Assembly: GCF_001434475.1 (NCBI RefSeq)
Contig: NZ_AZGF01000001.1
Span: 124,001-188,000 of the forward strand
Source: Paucilactobacillus suebicus DSM 5007 = KCTC 3549
GTDB lineage: Bacteria > Bacillota > Bacilli > Lactobacillales > Lactobacillaceae
Length of the DNA stretch: 64,000 nucleotides
Reading direction: 5' to 3'
Notes under the pieces: generated by a model
Databases searched by the model: none
The model's input: the letters and a program-made list of their open reading frames with translations, nothing else
What the model was told of the DNA's origin: nothing
Program-made: the position numbers and the translations under genes
Part shown: piece by piece, positions 7,869 through 17,420 of the stretch
How positions within the stretch are numbered: position 1 is the stretch's first letter
Layout of the letters: each line of letters begins with the position of its first letter

Positions 7869-7897
7869 ATAATAAAGATATTTAATATCAATGTCAA
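7869..7897 (-). promoter_or_regulatory. Promoter of glmS
   Basis: TTGACA (7892-7897) and TATTAT (7869-7874) are exactly 17 bases apart. The predicted leader is about 85 nt. Confidence 0.75.
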
Positions 7898-7909
7898 CGA
7901 ATTGATAGG

Positions 7910-7925
7910 ATTGGTCTATATCTAT
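7910..7925. promoter_or_regulatory. NagR-like site upstream of the glmS promoter
   Basis: ATTGGTCTATATCTAT has the left half TTGGTCTA of the HutC-type operator. It sits 13 bases upstream of the -35, an activator-like position. Confidence 0.35.
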
Positions 7926-7947
7926 TTAAAACGAATAATTTCTATTA

Positions 7948-7982
7948 AAAAAGCCCTCACCAGGTTAACTGTCGAGGACTGT
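7948..7982 (-). terminator. Terminator of glmM
   Basis: On the minus strand AGTCCTCGAC...GTGAGGGCT forms a hairpin followed by six T, just after the glmM stop. Confidence 0.72.
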
Positions 7983-7995
7983 TATTTAATTTAAA

Positions 7996-9345
7996 TTAAT
8001 CTAATACCTTTTTTGCCACATCGGCAATTCTAGTTACATATTGATGCACTTCATCCTTAGTTGGAGCTTCAGCCATGATTCGAAGTAATGGTTCAGTTCC
8101 ACTAGGTCGAACAAGTACCCGACCGTCACCGGCCATATCATGTTCAACTTCGTCAATAATCTTAAGTAGATCAGGATTCTTCAATGCGGCCTGTTTATCG
8201 CTAACACGAATGTTGACCAATTCTTGCGGATATTCTGTGACCTCACTCGCTAGTTCAGACAGTGGCTTACCAGTTTGCTTCATTACTGACAACAACTGAA
8301 GAGCTGTTAACATCCCATCGCCAGTGGTATTGAAATCAAGAAAGATAATATGACCAGATTGTTCACCACCGAGATTATAGCCATTTTTGACCATTTCTTC
8401 GACCACATAGCGATCACCAACCTTGGTCTTTACACTAGTCATGCCTGCCTTTTCAAGTGCTTTATACATACCTAAATTACTCATAACAGTTGTCACAACT
8501 GTATTCTTCTTTAATCTTCCACGTTGGTCCATATAACGGCCACAGATATACATGATCTTGTCGCCGTTAACAATTTCTCCATTTTCATCGACCGCAATGC
8601 ATCGATCACCATCACCATCGAATGCAATCCCAGCCTGTGCGCCTTGTTCCACAACAAACTTTTGTAAGGCCTCAGGATGCGTCGAACCGCGGTCTAGGTT
8701 TGTGTTCAATCCATCTGGAGACGTTCCAATTGTATCGAACTCAACGTCCATATCAGCTAAAAGCGTTGAGACAAAGCCACTGGTTGCACCATTGGCCCCA
8801 TCTACCGCAATCTTCAACCCTGATAGATCATCTGAGACCGTTTGCTCCAAAAATTCAGTATATTTTAGGGCCCCTTCATGATAATCTGACACTCGGCCGA
8901 GACCTTGTGCTGATGGTCTTGGTAAATCATCGACAGGTGCATCAAGTAATTCTTCAATTTCCGCTTCCAACTCATCGGAAAGCTTGAATCCATCGCCACC
9001 AAAATACTTAATGCCATTATATTGAATTGGGTTATGCGATGCGGTAATCATTACACCTGCATCAGCTTCTTGTGCGCGAACTAAGTAAGCGACACCCGGA
9101 GTAGTAACAACCCCTAGTCGCAGAACTTCGATACCAACGGAAAGCAAACCAGCAATTAGAGCATTTTCCAGCATTTCACCAGAAATTCTTGTATCGTGTG
9201 AAACAAGAACTTGTGGTTGTTTACGTTGTGAATGTTGGGTTAATACATATCCGCCGGCTCGGCCAAGCTTAAATGCTAACTCCGGACTTAAATCCTCATT
9301 TGCGACACCACGAACACCATCAGTACCAAAATATTTTAATTCCAT
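7996..9345 (-). CDS. glmM: Phosphoglucosamine mutase
   Basis: GlmM interconverts glucosamine-6-phosphate and glucosamine-1-phosphate on the way to UDP-GlcNAc. The 449 residues show the start [13 protein letters not shown], the phosphoserine loop TASHNP near residue 100, the metal loop DGDGDR near 240 and the phosphate-binding [10 protein letters not shown] near 410. AAAGGAACTG precedes the ATG. It is the third gene of cdaA-cdaR-glmM, a conserved Firmicutes cluster in which GlmM and CdaR are known to bind and modulate CdaA. The glmS gene follows after a terminator and its own promoter. Confidence 0.97.
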   Translation of the reverse strand: MELKYFGTDGVRGVANEDLSPELAFKLGRAGGYVLTQHSQRKQPQVLVSHDTRISGEMLENALIAGLLSVGIEVLRLGVVTTPGVAYLVRAQEADAGVMITASHNPIQYNGIKYFGGDGFKLSDELEAEIEELLDAPVDDLPRPSAQGLGRVSDYHEGALKYTEFLEQTVSDDLSGLKIAVDGANGATSGFVSTLLADMDVEFDTIGTSPDGLNTNLDRGSTHPEALQKFVVEQGAQAGIAFDGDGDRCIAVDENGEIVNGDKIMYICGRYMDQRGRLKKNTVVTTVMSNLGMYKALEKAGMTSVKTKVGDRYVVEEMVKNGYNLGGEQSGHIIFLDFNTTGDGMLTALQLLSVMKQTGKPLSELASEVTEYPQELVNIRVSDKQAALKNPDLLKIIDEVEHDMAGDGRVLVRPSGTEPLLRIMAEAPTKDEVHQYVTRIADVAKKVLD

Positions 9346-9373
9346 CTTTTCAGTTCCTTTTCTTTATATGCTT

Positions 9374-10240
9374 TTATTTTTGTGACGAAGAACTACTACT
9401 GTTTGACGACGAACTAGCGCTGGAAGAAGAACTACTGTTGTTGGATGAGCTTCCACTAGACTTTGAACTACTACCAGATGAAGAATTGTTGTCAGACGAA
9501 GAGTTGCTACTCGAGTCAGATTGCTTACTAATTGGCACTTTAACTGTCGTTGACGAAGGTGTAATTACCACATTGACAGTGTTGCCATTCTTATCCACTG
9601 CTTGAAGTGTAACGCTCTTTGACACATCTGATTTGTTCTTCTTTGACAAATTAACGGTTGCTTCTACATGATCAACTTTTTCAATTTCACTAACAGCACC
9701 GGTAATTTGCACGCTATCCGTTGAAGCCGTTGCTTTACCAACTTTGTAACCATCAGCTAATTGATTTTGATTAACCTTAACCTCAACTGGAATTGTTTCC
9801 GTTTTACGAGTCTGAATTGTCACGTTAATCGCTTTAGGTCTAATTGTATGTGTCAAATCATTATTAATTCCAGATTCCAAAATCTTAACTCTGTGTGTTC
9901 CAGCGCCAAGTGAACTCAGGTCCGCATATACTTTAAAGTTTTGTGTATTGGTTGTTGTAGTCACAAGAGCTGCAGGCCCAGAGATTTTAACCTTAACCGT
10001 TTCCGGATAACCCGTAACGACATATTTATCGCTATTAACTGTTAGATCAAGTGGCATGGTCACTGTCTTTGTCTTCGTTGATGTTAACGAAGTATTTTGA
10101 ACACTTTGTGAACTCTGATGAGTTTTTTCAAGTTTACTACCATTCACGTATATAAACAGGCAAATGGCAAAAACTAGGGCAATAATCCGATAGAACCAGC
10201 GTGAATTGAATATGTTGCGTTTATCATCGTTATTTTTCAT
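9374..10240 (-). CDS. cdaR: YbbR-domain regulator of the c-di-AMP cyclase
   Basis: CdaR is anchored by one N-terminal helix (about residues 13-33, FYRIIALVFAICLFIYV) and exposes YbbR domains outside the cell, modulating CdaA. The 288-residue protein shows repeated YbbR-like segments (VTMPLDLTVN, ETIPVEVKVN). The last 50 residues are almost only Ser, Asn, Gly and Lys, a flexible wall-spanning or wall-embedded tail. ATG 10240 was chosen because GGGAGG lies 8 bases upstream; a longer start would run far into cdaA. It overlaps the end of cdaA by 11 bases, indicating coupled translation. Confidence 0.92.
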   Translation of the reverse strand: MKNNDDKRNIFNSRWFYRIIALVFAICLFIYVNGSKLEKTHQSSQSVQNTSLTSTKTKTVTMPLDLTVNSDKYVVTGYPETVKVKISGPAALVTTTTNTQNFKVYADLSSLGAGTHRVKILESGINNDLTHTIRPKAINVTIQTRKTETIPVEVKVNQNQLADGYKVGKATASTDSVQITGAVSEIEKVDHVEATVNLSKKNKSDVSKSVTLQAVDKNGNTVNVVITPSSTTVKVPISKQSDSSSNSSSDNNSSSGSSSKSSGSSSNNSSSSSSASSSSNSSSSSSQK

Positions 10241-11078
10241 TTTTTGAACCTCCCTTGTTAAAGAGGCCTTCAACAAATTCAGCAAACGAATTACGATTTT
10301 CCGGTTCCTTTACATATAACTGATCACGAAGAAACTTAAGATAATCGTCACGTGTCATGCTACGTAATAATTCGTTGTTTTTTGTAATGGAGATTTCACC
10401 AGTTTCTTCAGATATTACCAGTGTCAAAGCATCGGTGACTTCGCTGATACCAACAGCTGCACGATGCCTTGTTCCTAATTCCTTTGGAATCAAGTTACTT
10501 TCCGATAAGGGTAAATACGCAGCGGCAACGGCAAGACGATTGTTCTTAATTATGACTGCACCATCATGCAGTGGCGTATTCGGAATAAATGTGTTAATGA
10601 GAAGAGCACCCGAAACGTCCGCATCGATTGGAATACCAGTTTCGATATATTCTTCAAGTCCAGTCTCCATTTGAATCGTAATTAGAGCACCGATTCTTCT
10701 CTTAGACATATATTGAAGGGCCTGGTCAAGCTGTCCAATCAGCTCCTCTTCCGCCTCATTTTCATGACGATTACGTGTTAACAGGGTACCGCGACCAATA
10801 TGTTCAAGCCCTCTTCTAATTTCAGGCTGGAATATAACCACCATCGCTATGACGCCCCAGTTAATGATCTGATCCATAATCCAGGATACCGTTCCCAGAC
10901 CAACATACCAGCTAACCAGTTTGACAATGATAATAACAATAATTCCGCGAAAGAGTTGGACTGCCCGCGTCCCACGCAGCATCATAATTAATTCATAAAT
11001 TAAAAACCACACCACAAGGATGTCTACCAAGTGGATAACATTTTGCCACGTTAACAACGAGCTCCACTTAAATGCCAT
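10230..11078 (-). CDS. cdaA: Diadenylate cyclase (c-di-AMP synthase)
   Basis: CdaA makes the essential second messenger c-di-AMP from two ATP at the membrane. The 282 residues contain three N-terminal membrane helices (to about residue 90) and a DAC domain with the two diagnostic motifs DGA (HDGAVII, near 172) and RHR (GTRHRAAVG, near 204). GAGGTTATGCT precedes the ATG. It leads the cdaA-cdaR-glmM run; c-di-AMP controls potassium and osmolyte transport and wall stability in this group. Confidence 0.96.
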   Translation of the reverse strand: MAFKWSSLLTWQNVIHLVDILVVWFLIYELIMMLRGTRAVQLFRGIIVIIIVKLVSWYVGLGTVSWIMDQIINWGVIAMVVIFQPEIRRGLEHIGRGTLLTRNRHENEAEEELIGQLDQALQYMSKRRIGALITIQMETGLEEYIETGIPIDADVSGALLINTFIPNTPLHDGAVIIKNNRLAVAAAYLPLSESNLIPKELGTRHRAAVGISEVTDALTLVISEETGEISITKNNELLRSMTRDDYLKFLRDQLYVKEPENRNSFAEFVEGLFNKGGSKNEK

Positions 11079-11244
11079 AGCATAACCTCCAAACCAAACT
11101 CAAGTAACATTATAGCATGTCATTAGAATAGATTTTCAACAAACCTTAGTTATGTCATAATTATTAATTAATTTCTAAAAGTTAAATCTTTTGTACTTAA
11201 TACAATAATATTTGGTAAGCTAGTAAGATGTGAGGAGGAACAGC

Positions 11245-11916
11245 ATGCACAAACTTAATATTAACTGGCAAATTCGTATCTTTTTTGCAATCTTTATGGT
11301 TGTTCTTGTTGTTTTTGCTAAATCACCATTTAATTTTTTAATTTTAAATACATTTTTGGGATACATACCGATAGAATTAGGATTTCATTTGACAAAATTT
11401 TCCTCAACAAAATCTTTGCTATTTTGGATTATTTTCATATTTTGGATCCTATTCTACCCAAACGCACCCTATATTTTAACTGATTTATTCCATCTATCAC
11501 TACTCAATCCACATATTGGCAGCACTGGACTACTTAAATCTGATCCAAAAATGTGGTTCTACTTTAGCATGCTGATCATCAGTGCACTTTCATGCGCCCT
11601 TATAAGCTTCACTCAGTTAAAACAACTTGGTGATAAATTCAGCATGACTGTACTAAAAAAAATCCCCTTTGCCTCAGAGATTTTTATTACTTTAATGTGT
11701 ATTCTCAGCAGCATCGGCATATACATGGGACGTTTCCTGAGAATTCACTCTTTTTATATTTTATTAACACCAACCTGGTTCTTCAAACAGATTATGTCAA
11801 TGTGGTCAACGCGCATGCTGGAATTTACGTTGATTCTAACAATTATTCAACTGGTCATCATTTGGATAATGAATATCGCCGTCAAACTCAATCAGCCTCA
11901 AAATCCATCAGCATGA
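11245..11916 (+). CDS. DUF1361 membrane protein
   Basis: This 223-residue integral membrane protein has about six hydrophobic helices. Its central FWILFYPNAPYILTDLFHL is the hallmark of the DUF1361 family, whose function is unknown. AGGAGG at 11233-11238 lies 6 bases before ATG 11245; a longer GTG frame from 11230 would include the ribosome-binding site itself. The gene faces cdaA divergently and converges on the antiporter gene, overlapping its 3' end by 29 bases. Confidence 0.82.
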   Translation: MHKLNINWQIRIFFAIFMVVLVVFAKSPFNFLILNTFLGYIPIELGFHLTKFSSTKSLLFWIIFIFWILFYPNAPYILTDLFHLSLLNPHIGSTGLLKSDPKMWFYFSMLIISALSCALISFTQLKQLGDKFSMTVLKKIPFASEIFITLMCILSSIGIYMGRFLRIHSFYILLTPTWFFKQIMSMWSTRMLEFTLILTIIQLVIIWIMNIAVKLNQPQNPSA

Positions 11917-14002
11917 TCATCTCGTTTTCTGAATAATTAACATATGATCTTAACCTTTGCGCAGTATTCTTACTGATTTTTCGCTGTTCTACCAATTGAA
12001 TAATTACGTTTCTCTGTGCTGCTAACGCATCACTTTGCAAAACGTTAATTTGTTGTTGATAAGCATCCTGCGTATAACGCTTAGGATGCTTAATTCTTTC
12101 AATACGGTTCCGATAGCTAACGATTAAATGATATATCGCCTGACGATTTATTTGACCGTCCTCTGAATTAGAAACATGCTTTGATAATGCATTAATAGCA
12201 GCTTTTGCTGTTTCAATATCAATACGCTTCTGTTTAACCGGATCAATCGCCTGGTAGCCAACCCACCATTTAAACATTCTGACGAAACCGTGCCACCAAA
12301 TAAACAGCTTTTTAACTGACCACCAGCGATTCCGTGCATTAAACTCGTGCGACAAACGTGTTTCAAGATTATCAACATGTTTCAAAGACTCATAATATTC
12401 GTCGGTCGTAATAAACTTTTTCTCTAGCATTTTTATCAGTGCGTCACGTTCTCCGTCAAATGCAATTTGACGTAACTCAATTTCTTGTTGCAAATACTCC
12501 TGCAACACTTCATCTGACTGAGAGTGTAACTGCAATTTACGCATTAATAGCTGGTAATTCAGCATTAAATCATATGCGGCTTGCTGATTATCCTCACGGC
12601 GCTGTTCCTCCACCGCCTGCACTGCCAACTGCATTAAGAAGTATCTTGCCTCACTATCAGTTAAATATTGATTTTTTTGTTCGTCTTCGTCCGGTTCATC
12701 ATCACCATCATCATCCTGATCTGGGTCACTTCCACGGGTCAGAAATGAAAAGTCTGCTCGTGAAATTAACGGTAGCATGACAGCCGCAGCCACCATACTA
12801 ACAATAATGACACCGGCAGCAATGAACAGCATTAACGACCTTTCTGGGAAAGCATTTCCATTTTTCAATAACAAAGGTACCGACAACACCCCAGCCATCG
12901 TGATAGCACCACGAACACCAGAAATACCAGCTAAAAACCCTGATTTAAGGCTGATTGTACGATCATGATGTTTGATTTTTTGGAAACATTCATAAATGAT
13001 AATCCATGAAATGCGAATTACAAGCAAAATTAGCCAGACAATCAATACGTCTAGAAAGGCATTCCAGTTACTAATATCACTGCTCTTGATTGAATCAGTC
13101 ATCGCAATTGGTAGTTCAATACCCAAAATTACAAAGACGATCCCATTCAACAGGTAAACAATAATATCCCACGTTTTTTCGGTCACTAGGAGTAACTCAG
13201 GCATCTCGTCAATAACCTGATTTCTTGATGAGGTATTTGACACAATACCGGCCGAAACAACGGCGATCACCCCTGAAGCATGAAAAAGTTCTTCGACAAC
13301 AAGGTACACCACAAATGGTGTCATAATTTTGTAGGCAACATTAAAAATTACATCATTAATTCCTTGGTTACGCAAAAAATCTCGTACAAACTGAATCAAG
13401 ATCATCACAGCAACCCCGGCAATTAACCCGACAGCTGCTGTATATAAGAAGTCTCCAGTTGCATTAACCAATGAAAAGTATCCGGTGGTAACGGCAGCAA
13501 CTGCGTACTTAAATCCTATCAGGCCAGATGCATCGTTAATTAAACTTTCACCACTTACCAGATGTAAAATATTTTCATCCAATTTGGCACGTTTGGCGAT
13601 TGATTGAACCGCCACTGGATCAGTTGGTGATAAAATTGCTGCCAGTGCAATTGAAACAGGTAACGGAATTCGTGGAACAAACAAGTAAATTAGGTAGCCA
13701 CCCAGAATTGCCGTGACAAAGACGAGCACAATGGCATTGGCAAAGATTGGTCCTCTAAGTTTCCATAGTTCACGTTTAGAAAACTTACGACCATCATTAA
13801 ATAGTAATGGGGCGATGAACAGCAGTAAAAACCAGTCGGTTTCGAGCGGTATTTGTACTTTAAAAAATAATGCTACAAGTAATCCTAGAAAGATTTGAAT
13901 TAAACTGACTGGAATTTTTTTGATGTAATGGCTACAAACGTTGGAAAGCAAAACCAAGACAACTAGCAAAATAACGGCTTCCAAAATCGGCACTGTTGAC
14001 AT
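11888..14002 (-). CDS. Na+/H+ (or K+/H+) antiporter, CPA1 family
   Basis: This 704-residue protein has about 12 membrane helices in its first 410 residues. It carries the CPA1 signatures LLFNDGRKF, SPTDPVAV and GESLINDASG (ion-binding Asp). A cytoplasmic tail of nearly 300 residues follows, starting with an acidic stretch (DPDQDDDGDDEPDEDE) and continuing as a charged helical region that is probably regulatory. The start is uncertain: ATG 14002 lies only 1-2 bases from GGAGG, whereas GTG 13993 is 10 bases away and may be the real start. The ion is not determined. Its 3' end overlaps the convergent DUF1361 gene. Confidence 0.88.
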   Translation of the reverse strand: MSTVPILEAVILLVVLVLLSNVCSHYIKKIPVSLIQIFLGLLVALFFKVQIPLETDWFLLLFIAPLLFNDGRKFSKRELWKLRGPIFANAIVLVFVTAILGGYLIYLFVPRIPLPVSIALAAILSPTDPVAVQSIAKRAKLDENILHLVSGESLINDASGLIGFKYAVAAVTTGYFSLVNATGDFLYTAAVGLIAGVAVMILIQFVRDFLRNQGINDVIFNVAYKIMTPFVVYLVVEELFHASGVIAVVSAGIVSNTSSRNQVIDEMPELLLVTEKTWDIIVYLLNGIVFVILGIELPIAMTDSIKSSDISNWNAFLDVLIVWLILLVIRISWIIIYECFQKIKHHDRTISLKSGFLAGISGVRGAITMAGVLSVPLLLKNGNAFPERSLMLFIAAGVIIVSMVAAAVMLPLISRADFSFLTRGSDPDQDDDGDDEPDEDEQKNQYLTDSEARYFLMQLAVQAVEEQRREDNQQAAYDLMLNYQLLMRKLQLHSQSDEVLQEYLQQEIELRQIAFDGERDALIKMLEKKFITTDEYYESLKHVDNLETRLSHEFNARNRWWSVKKLFIWWHGFVRMFKWWVGYQAIDPVKQKRIDIETAKAAINALSKHVSNSEDGQINRQAIYHLIVSYRNRIERIKHPKRYTQDAYQQQINVLQSDALAAQRNVIIQLVEQRKISKNTAQRLRSYVNYSENEMIMLMDFEAD

Positions 14003-14042
14003 TCCTCCTTTTTATAAAAAAAGTGAGTGGTACAATGACCGC

Positions 14043-14945
14043 TCACTGACGTCCAATAACTCTAACCTCAGTTTCCAGATGTACGCCAAACTGGCGATAT
14101 ACTTCGGATTGGACATGCTTAATAACGTTGACATAATCGGTAGCGGTACCGCCACCAATATTAATGATAAAGCCAGCGTGTTTCTTTGATACCTGTGCTC
14201 CCCCGGACGTGTATCCCTGAAGTCCAGCGTCATGAATCAATCTTCCTGCAAAATAACCAACTGGGCGCTTAAACACACTGCCACAAGATGGCCATTCTAG
14301 TGGCTGCTTTTGTGCACGACGTTCGTTAAAATCATCCATTTGTGCTCTAATGGTCGCCACGGTTCCCGGTACAAGCTGAAATTCGGCGCTTAGAATCACT
14401 TGGTGATTATCCTGCACGCTACTATGACGGTAACCAAAATCCAACTCATCATTCTCGATAGTTTTGATTTCTCCTTCGCGGGTCATCACTGTCGCCTTTT
14501 TAACAACGTCTTTAGTTTCACCACCGTAGGCACCCGCATTCATAAAGACGGCTCCCCCAACGCTTCCTGGAATTCCAGCAGCAAATTCGAGCCCCGTGAG
14601 TCCAGCGGTACATGCGGCCTCACTGACTGCAATAATTGGTGCACCAGCCTGAGCGACAATTCGATCCGTTGAAACCGTAATTTGATTCATCTGTGTTAAT
14701 ATAATGACTAGACCAGCAATTCCTTTGTCATTAACTATTAAATTACTTGCATTGCCGATAACTGTTAAATCAATATCATTTTCGAAAGTGAAATCAACTA
14801 ACTGCTGAACTTGCTCAATACTCGTTGGAAATGCCAGCCAGTCTGCCGGGCCACCAGTGTCAGTATTAGTGAAATCAGACAAGGCAGCATTACTAGTAAT
14901 GTTTATTTCTGGAAATACTTGATCTAAATCTTTACGAGTTTTCAA
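14043..14945 (-). CDS. murB: UDP-N-acetylenolpyruvoylglucosamine reductase
   Basis: MurB is the FAD enzyme that reduces UDP-GlcNAc-enolpyruvate to UDP-MurNAc. Visible blocks are [10 protein letters not shown], the FAD loop [23 protein letters not shown], the catalytic Ser loop SCGSVFKRP and the terminal LETEVRVIG. The reading frame has no early ATG. TTG 14945 is 9 bases after AAAGGA, better spaced than TTG 14954, which abuts it, so a 300-residue protein is preferred. It lies upstream of the antiporter gene, separated by 40 bases. Confidence 0.95.
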   Translation of the reverse strand: MKTRKDLDQVFPEINITSNAALSDFTNTDTGGPADWLAFPTSIEQVQQLVDFTFENDIDLTVIGNASNLIVNDKGIAGLVIILTQMNQITVSTDRIVAQAGAPIIAVSEAACTAGLTGLEFAAGIPGSVGGAVFMNAGAYGGETKDVVKKATVMTREGEIKTIENDELDFGYRHSSVQDNHQVILSAEFQLVPGTVATIRAQMDDFNERRAQKQPLEWPSCGSVFKRPVGYFAGRLIHDAGLQGYTSGGAQVSKKHAGFIINIGGGTATDYVNVIKHVQSEVYRQFGVHLETEVRVIGRQ

Positions 14946-15055
14946 ATTACTCAATCCTTTATCATTATTAGTAATTATTGTACCATGAAATAGTAATCGA
15001 CTAAAAACAATCGTATTTTTTAAATTATATTTATTTTATCATCGGAGGCTTTCAC

Positions 15056-15826
15056 ATGAAATTCATTTCCTGGAACGTAAATGGTCTACGTGCAGCCGTA
15101 ACGCATGGATTTATGGACACTTTTAATCAATTAGATGCTGATTTTTTCTGTGTTCAAGAAACCAAATTACAATTAGGCCAAATTGACCTTAAACTGCCTG
15201 ATAATTATTATCAGTATTGGAATTACGCGGACAAAAAAGGGTATTCAGGTACCGCCATTTTCACAAAGCACAAACCATTAAACGCATCACTGGGTATTGG
15301 TATAGATGAATTTGATCATGAGGGCCGTGTAATTACTCTAGAATATCCTTCTTTTTATCTCATCACTTGTTACACACCAAACTCTGGACAACAATTAAAA
15401 CGGCTGGATTTCCGTCAAAACTGGAATAAGGCGTTTTTAGATTATATTAACCAACTATCAGCAAAGAAGGATGTTATTTTCTGTGGTGACTTGAATGTTG
15501 CACACGAGACAATTGATTTAAAAAATCCTTCTAGTAACCATCATGCAGCTGGCTTTACAGACGAAGAACGGAATGATTTTACCCATCTGTTGGAATCCAA
15601 TTTTGTGGACACATATCGACATTTTTACCCTGAGGTCACTGAACAATACTCTTGGTGGTCATACAGATTCCACTCACGAGATCGAAACGCAGGATGGCGT
15701 ATTGATTATTTCGTCACATCAACTGGCTTGACAGATCAGCTAGTAGATGCCAAAATTCATTCTGAGATTTTTGGATCTGATCACTGTCCGGTTGAACTTA
15801 CAGCCAACATCGAACTAGATAAATAA
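15056..15826 (+). CDS. exoA: Exodeoxyribonuclease III / AP endonuclease
   Basis: This enzyme cuts DNA at abasic sites in base-excision repair. The 256 residues carry all family motifs: FISWNVNGLRA, QETKLQ (metal Glu), CYTPNSG, GDLNVAHE and the terminal SDHCPV (catalytic His). CGGAGG lies 9 bases before the ATG. It is followed 20 bases later by a DnaQ-like exonuclease, so the two probably form a small repair operon, divergent from murB. Confidence 0.95.
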   Translation: MKFISWNVNGLRAAVTHGFMDTFNQLDADFFCVQETKLQLGQIDLKLPDNYYQYWNYADKKGYSGTAIFTKHKPLNASLGIGIDEFDHEGRVITLEYPSFYLITCYTPNSGQQLKRLDFRQNWNKAFLDYINQLSAKKDVIFCGDLNVAHETIDLKNPSSNHHAAGFTDEERNDFTHLLESNFVDTYRHFYPEVTEQYSWWSYRFHSRDRNAGWRIDYFVTSTGLTDQLVDAKIHSEIFGSDHCPVELTANIELDK

Positions 15827-15846
15827 CTACCCGAGGTGAGCTTAAT

Positions 15847-16383
15847 ATGAATTTTGTTGCAATGGACTTTGAAACAGCCAGTGCCAAGCGAGCAAGTGCG
15901 TGTTCATTGGCACTTACGATTGTAAAACAAGATAAAATTGTGGATGAATTTTATTCTCTAATTAATCCTCAAACAGAATTTAACTGGCGTAACATTCAAG
16001 TCCATGGTATTCATGAACAAGATGTTAAGGATGCCCCCACCTTCCCCGAACTTTGGGAGCACATCCATGCACTATTTTCGCCAGATCAACTAGTTGTTGC
16101 ACATAACGCACCATTTGATAATAGTGTTTTAAGAAAAAGCCTAGAATTCTATGATCTGCCAGCAGTCAAATATTTTACACTTGATACTGTTCGAACATCT
16201 CGACAATTACTACCAGGATTTTCTAACTACAAACTAAATACCGTCTGCTCAGAACTAGACATTGATTTGGAACATCATCATAATGCACTTGACGATGCCC
16301 AGGCCTGCGCCAATATTTTGATTTATCAATCCCAACATTTCGGTGCAACACCACTAAAGCAGTTCATTAAACCTATCAGATAG
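15847..16383 (+). CDS. DEDDh 3'-5' exonuclease (DnaQ/epsilon-like)
   Basis: This 178-residue single-domain nuclease shows Exo I (VAMDFETAS, Asp and Glu), Exo II (HNAPFDNSVL) and Exo III with the general-base His (HHNALDDAQACA). It is a stand-alone relative of the DNA polymerase III epsilon subunit; whether it acts in proofreading, repair or RNA turnover is unknown. GAGGTGAGC precedes the ATG. It is co-directional with exoA. Confidence 0.9.
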   Translation: MNFVAMDFETASAKRASACSLALTIVKQDKIVDEFYSLINPQTEFNWRNIQVHGIHEQDVKDAPTFPELWEHIHALFSPDQLVVAHNAPFDNSVLRKSLEFYDLPAVKYFTLDTVRTSRQLLPGFSNYKLNTVCSELDIDLEHHHNALDDAQACANILIYQSQHFGATPLKQFIKPIR

Positions 16384-16416
16384 AAAAAAGCAAGAGATAA
16401 ATTCTCTTGCTTTTTT
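16384..16416 (+). terminator. Bidirectional terminator between the exonuclease and GNAT genes
   Basis: GCAAGAGA pairs with TCTCTTGC, flanked by six A and six T, so it can serve both convergent units. Confidence 0.85.
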
Positions 16417-16441
16417 ATTTCTGTTTTTTCCAAAATATCTT

Positions 16442-16945
16442 TTAAAACATAATTTCCATATTTTGGACTTCTACTTGCCTATGATCTTTACTTACAGTAT
16501 GAGTTTCAATTTCCTTAAATCCCATTTTTTGATATAGCTGAATAGCATGAATATTATCAATCATTACATCAAGCTTTAGGCCAATCAAACTACTGTAATT
16601 GCATCCCCATCCCCAATTCAATGCTTCATCAACAAGCGCCGTTCCTAACCCCTGATGCCAATAAGCCTTTCGAACTGCCAATCCAAGTTCTCCGAGTGGA
16701 GAACCTGGGACCCTAGAAACAGTCACAATCCCAATCGGTTCGCCATCAAGCCACGCCAACAATATTAAATTATCATCGGTTTGGCTAATTTTATCGATAT
16801 TATCAGCTTCATCATCGACCGTTAATGTTGCGAATTCCGGTGATATTGTAAAAGTTGTAGATTCAACCTGCAACGCCCTTAGCAGTCCCAACACCTTAGC
16901 AGCATCTTTTTTATTTGCAATGTCAAAATTGACTTCGTCCGACAT
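16442..16945 (-). CDS. GNAT-family N-acetyltransferase
   Basis: This 167-residue acetyltransferase has the acetyl-CoA loop LAVRKAYWHQGLGTALVDEAL (Q/RxxGxG/A type). The C-terminal substrate strand is LDVMIDNIHAIQLYQKMGFKE. It directly follows tsaE with a 1-base gap. In many Firmicutes a RimI-type acetylase sits by tsaE/tsaB, but this sequence is not clearly RimI, so the substrate is left open. Confidence 0.85.
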   Translation of the reverse strand: MSDEVNFDIANKKDAAKVLGLLRALQVESTTFTISPEFATLTVDDEADNIDKISQTDDNLILLAWLDGEPIGIVTVSRVPGSPLGELGLAVRKAYWHQGLGTALVDEALNWGWGCNYSSLIGLKLDVMIDNIHAIQLYQKMGFKEIETHTVSKDHRQVEVQNMEIMF

Positions 16946-16946
16946 A

Positions 16947-17402
16947 TCATTCTCCCAACTTTCGGACTATTTCATTAAAATGATCACCATGAGCATCAAA
17001 CTTTAGTTTACGTATATTATCATCATCAGTTCTTGAAAAAGTGATCGATAAAAATTCATCGGGTAATTCTTCCTCAACGAATTGTGCCCACTCAACAACG
17101 CTAACGCCGTCTCCATCAAAATATTCATCAAGGCCCAAATCTGCACCGCCACCGTCTTCCAGTCGGTACACATCCATGTGATATAAAGGTAACCGGCCGT
17201 CTTGGTACTCACGAATAATTGTGAATGTTGGGCTTTTAATGGTTGCATCAATACCTAATCCAAGAGCTAAGCCTTTTGTGAATGTAGTTTTGCCAGCTCC
17301 TAAATCGCCATTCAAAACGATCACGTCTCCAGCAACCAAAGTTGATCCTAACTTCCGGCCCAATTCAATTGTCTGATCTCGATCACTAACCGTAATCAGC
17401 AT
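16947..17402 (-). CDS. tsaE: tRNA t6A biosynthesis ATPase TsaE
   Basis: TsaE is the ATPase that resets the TsaB-TsaD complex making the threonylcarbamoyl-adenosine modification at position 37 of ANN-decoding tRNAs. The 151 residues show Walker A GDLGAGKTTFTKGLA near residue 34, SPTFTIIREY and the MDVYRLE/VVEWAQ blocks. TATGGTGAG precedes the ATG. It follows pta with an 18-base gap and is coupled to the GNAT gene, so ung-pta-tsaE-GNAT look like one operon. Confidence 0.95.
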   Translation of the reverse strand: MLITVSDRDQTIELGRKLGSTLVAGDVIVLNGDLGAGKTTFTKGLALGLGIDATIKSPTFTIIREYQDGRLPLYHMDVYRLEDGGGADLGLDEYFDGDGVSVVEWAQFVEEELPDEFLSITFSRTDDDNIRKLKFDAHGDHFNEIVRKLGE

Positions 17403-17420
17403 AATCTCACCATACTTCTA

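Noticed and set aside
12439-12968. Plus-strand frames inside the antiporter gene
   Set aside because: They lie opposite a well-supported gene, with no ribosome-binding sites and unusual composition.
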